16,569 nucleotides of DNA from Rickettsia typhi (GTDB taxonomy: Bacteria > Pseudomonadota > Alphaproteobacteria > Rickettsiales > Rickettsiaceae). This document shows positions 15,934 through 16,569 of this stretch, in pieces. Each line of letters begins with the position of its first letter. Positions within the stretch are counted from its first letter, which is position 1. A program made the position numbers and the translations under genes. The stretch is from positions 1-16,569 of the forward strand of contig CAMCXV010000023.1 in assembly GCA_945883665.1 (NCBI GenBank), in the 5' to 3' direction. The notes below the pieces were generated by a model that searched no databases, was not told the origin of the DNA, and was given only the letters and a program-made list of their open reading frames with translations.

Positions 15934-16413
15934 ATGAAGTTATTTTTAATGAGGCATGCAGAGGCTCAAGAAGCAAGGCAAATAGATGATATTTTTAGGG
16001 AATTAACTAACAAAGGTATTGAGGAAGCAAGGGAAGCAACGAAATTTTTACAAAATTATCAAATTGATAAAATATTAGTATCTTCTGCAAAAAGAACCAT
16101 ACAGACTGCGGAAATCATTCAAAAGAAATTAATCTCTACAAACTTTGAGGTTTTATCAGAGTTATATGCAAGTAGTGCTAGTAAAATAATAGAAATTATT
16201 TCAAAACAAGATGATAAAGACAAGACAATACTGCTTATAGCCCATAATCCGGGAATATTTGATGCTGCTTTGAATTTGACAAACCCTGACTCTTCAAAAT
16301 ATGATTTATTAATTGAAAATGGTATGCCAACTGCTAAGATCATAGATCTAGATTTTCCAGAATTAAAAAATTGGTCTGAGATACTAGAAAAAGAGAGAAA
16401 TTATTGCAATTAA
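15934..16413 (+). CDS. sixA: SixA-like histidine phosphatase
   Basis: This is a member of the histidine phosphatase (RHG) superfamily. Residues 1-9 give MKLFLMRHA with the phospho-accepting His8 in the short R-H-A motif of the SixA branch. SSAKRTIQTAE (50-60) supplies the second phosphate-binding Arg54, and IAHNP (102-106) the second catalytic His104. Length 159 matches SixA proteins. In E. coli SixA dephosphorylates histidine phosphotransfer proteins, here it could act on phospho-histidine relays such as that of the kinase at 10425-11930, but this is inference and small-molecule substrates are possible. It is the third gene of the operon, 13 bases after coq7. Its stop lies about 14 bases before the IS630 gene end, so the C-terminus is close to an insertion boundary but looks complete. 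Confidence 0.88.
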   Translation: MKLFLMRHAEAQEARQIDDIFRELTNKGIEEAREATKFLQNYQIDKILVSSAKRTIQTAEIIQKKLISTNFEVLSELYASSASKIIEIISKQDDKDKTILLIAHNPGIFDAALNLTNPDSSKYDLLIENGMPTAKIIDLDFPELKNWSEILEKERNYCN

Positions 16414-16427
16414 AATCACTTCTATAC

Positions 16428-16569
16428 TCAGTCCAGAATAAAATTCGAAGGTTTGAGTCTGATAATATTGAAATTTTCTGTCATTAGAGTATCAAGTTCA
16501 TCCTTATATTGAGCAATATTATCTAAAAATCCCAAAATAGCATTTTGAAAATCTATAAATTTCTTATAA
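16428..16569 (-). mobile_element. C-terminal end of an IS630-family transposase, cut by the window edge
   Basis: On the minus strand the frame is open from the window edge to TGA at 16428-16430 and gives KKFIDFQNAILGFLDNIAQ, then YKDELDTLMTENFNII, then a short variable tail. The F-x-x-N-I-x-x-Y-K-x-E-L-x-x-L-x-x-x-N-F pattern is the typical C-terminus of IS630 transposases. The catalytic D-D-E residues would lie outside the window. The stop codon overlaps the candidate inverted repeat at 16426-16439. The frame has no internal stop here, so unlike the copy at 12050 this one may be intact. Confidence 0.85.
16534..16569. repeat. 36-bp repeat shared with 12050-12085
   Basis: The last 36 bases match 12050-12085 at 35 positions in the same orientation, the single difference being T16564 against C12080. 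Both encode the F-I-D-F-Q-N-A segment of an IS630 transposase. The match stops at the window edge and could continue beyond it; at 12086 and beyond the old copy is rearranged. Confidence 0.95.

Noticed and set aside
1..16569. Length identical to the human mitochondrial genome
   Set aside because: Coincidence: the gene content (dnaE, clpP, lysS, ampG, transposases) is bacterial and no mitochondrial genes are present.
1..16569. CRISPR array, prophage, toxin-antitoxin or other defence system
   Set aside because: No regularly spaced repeats, phage structural genes, nuclease-helicase sets or paired small toxin genes were visible; the only nuclease-like protein is the broken Rpn transposase.

Overview
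The window is strongly AT-rich chromosomal DNA from an alphaproteobacterium. The best fit is the Rickettsiales, most likely Rickettsiaceae. The reasons are a class I (archaeal-type) lysyl-tRNA synthetase, a COQ7-type ubiquinone hydroxylase, an AmpG-like permease beside a small D,D-carboxypeptidase, a DnaE whose PHP domain has lost its metal-binding start, and decayed transposases of the IS630 and Rpn (PD-(D/E)XK) types common in these obligate intracellular bacteria. I cannot name the genus from this sequence alone.

Layout, left to right. Positions 1-131 look like the 5' end of an insertion sequence whose gene runs leftwards out of the window. It abuts a clpA gene on the minus strand that is cut off inside its first AAA+ domain. 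Then come a membrane-anchored glutaredoxin and clpP on the plus strand, and dnaE (Pol III alpha) on the minus strand, convergent with clpP. A minus-strand block follows: tRNA-Leu(UAA) with a clear promoter, an unannotated 48-residue lysine-rich protein, a D,D-carboxypeptidase (dacF), ampG, and a 514-residue protein whose C-terminus resembles the flagellar hook-length control protein FliK. Divergent from that, 25 bp away, is a membrane sensor histidine kinase of the PleC/DivJ type. Positions 11931-13190 are a mobile-element graveyard: a palindrome, a broken IS630 fragment and an Rpn-family transposase with two single-base frameshifts. Minus-strand lysS with its terminator follows, and divergent from it a tight plus-strand operon dsbB-coq7-sixA. 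The right edge is the C-terminal end of an IS630 transposase, again on the minus strand.

The genes fall into a few themes. These are protein quality control (ClpP, broken ClpA), thiol redox at the membrane (anchored glutaredoxin, DsbB), quinone supply (COQ7, whose product DsbB would use), peptidoglycan trimming and recycling (DacF, AmpG), information processing (DnaE, LysS, tRNA-Leu), and histidine phospho-signalling (sensor kinase, SixA-like phosphatase). I see no defence island, CRISPR array, prophage or biosynthetic cluster. The most interesting items are the IS-bounded ends with the truncated clpA, the FliK-like protein beside a PleC-like kinase, and the anchored glutaredoxin.
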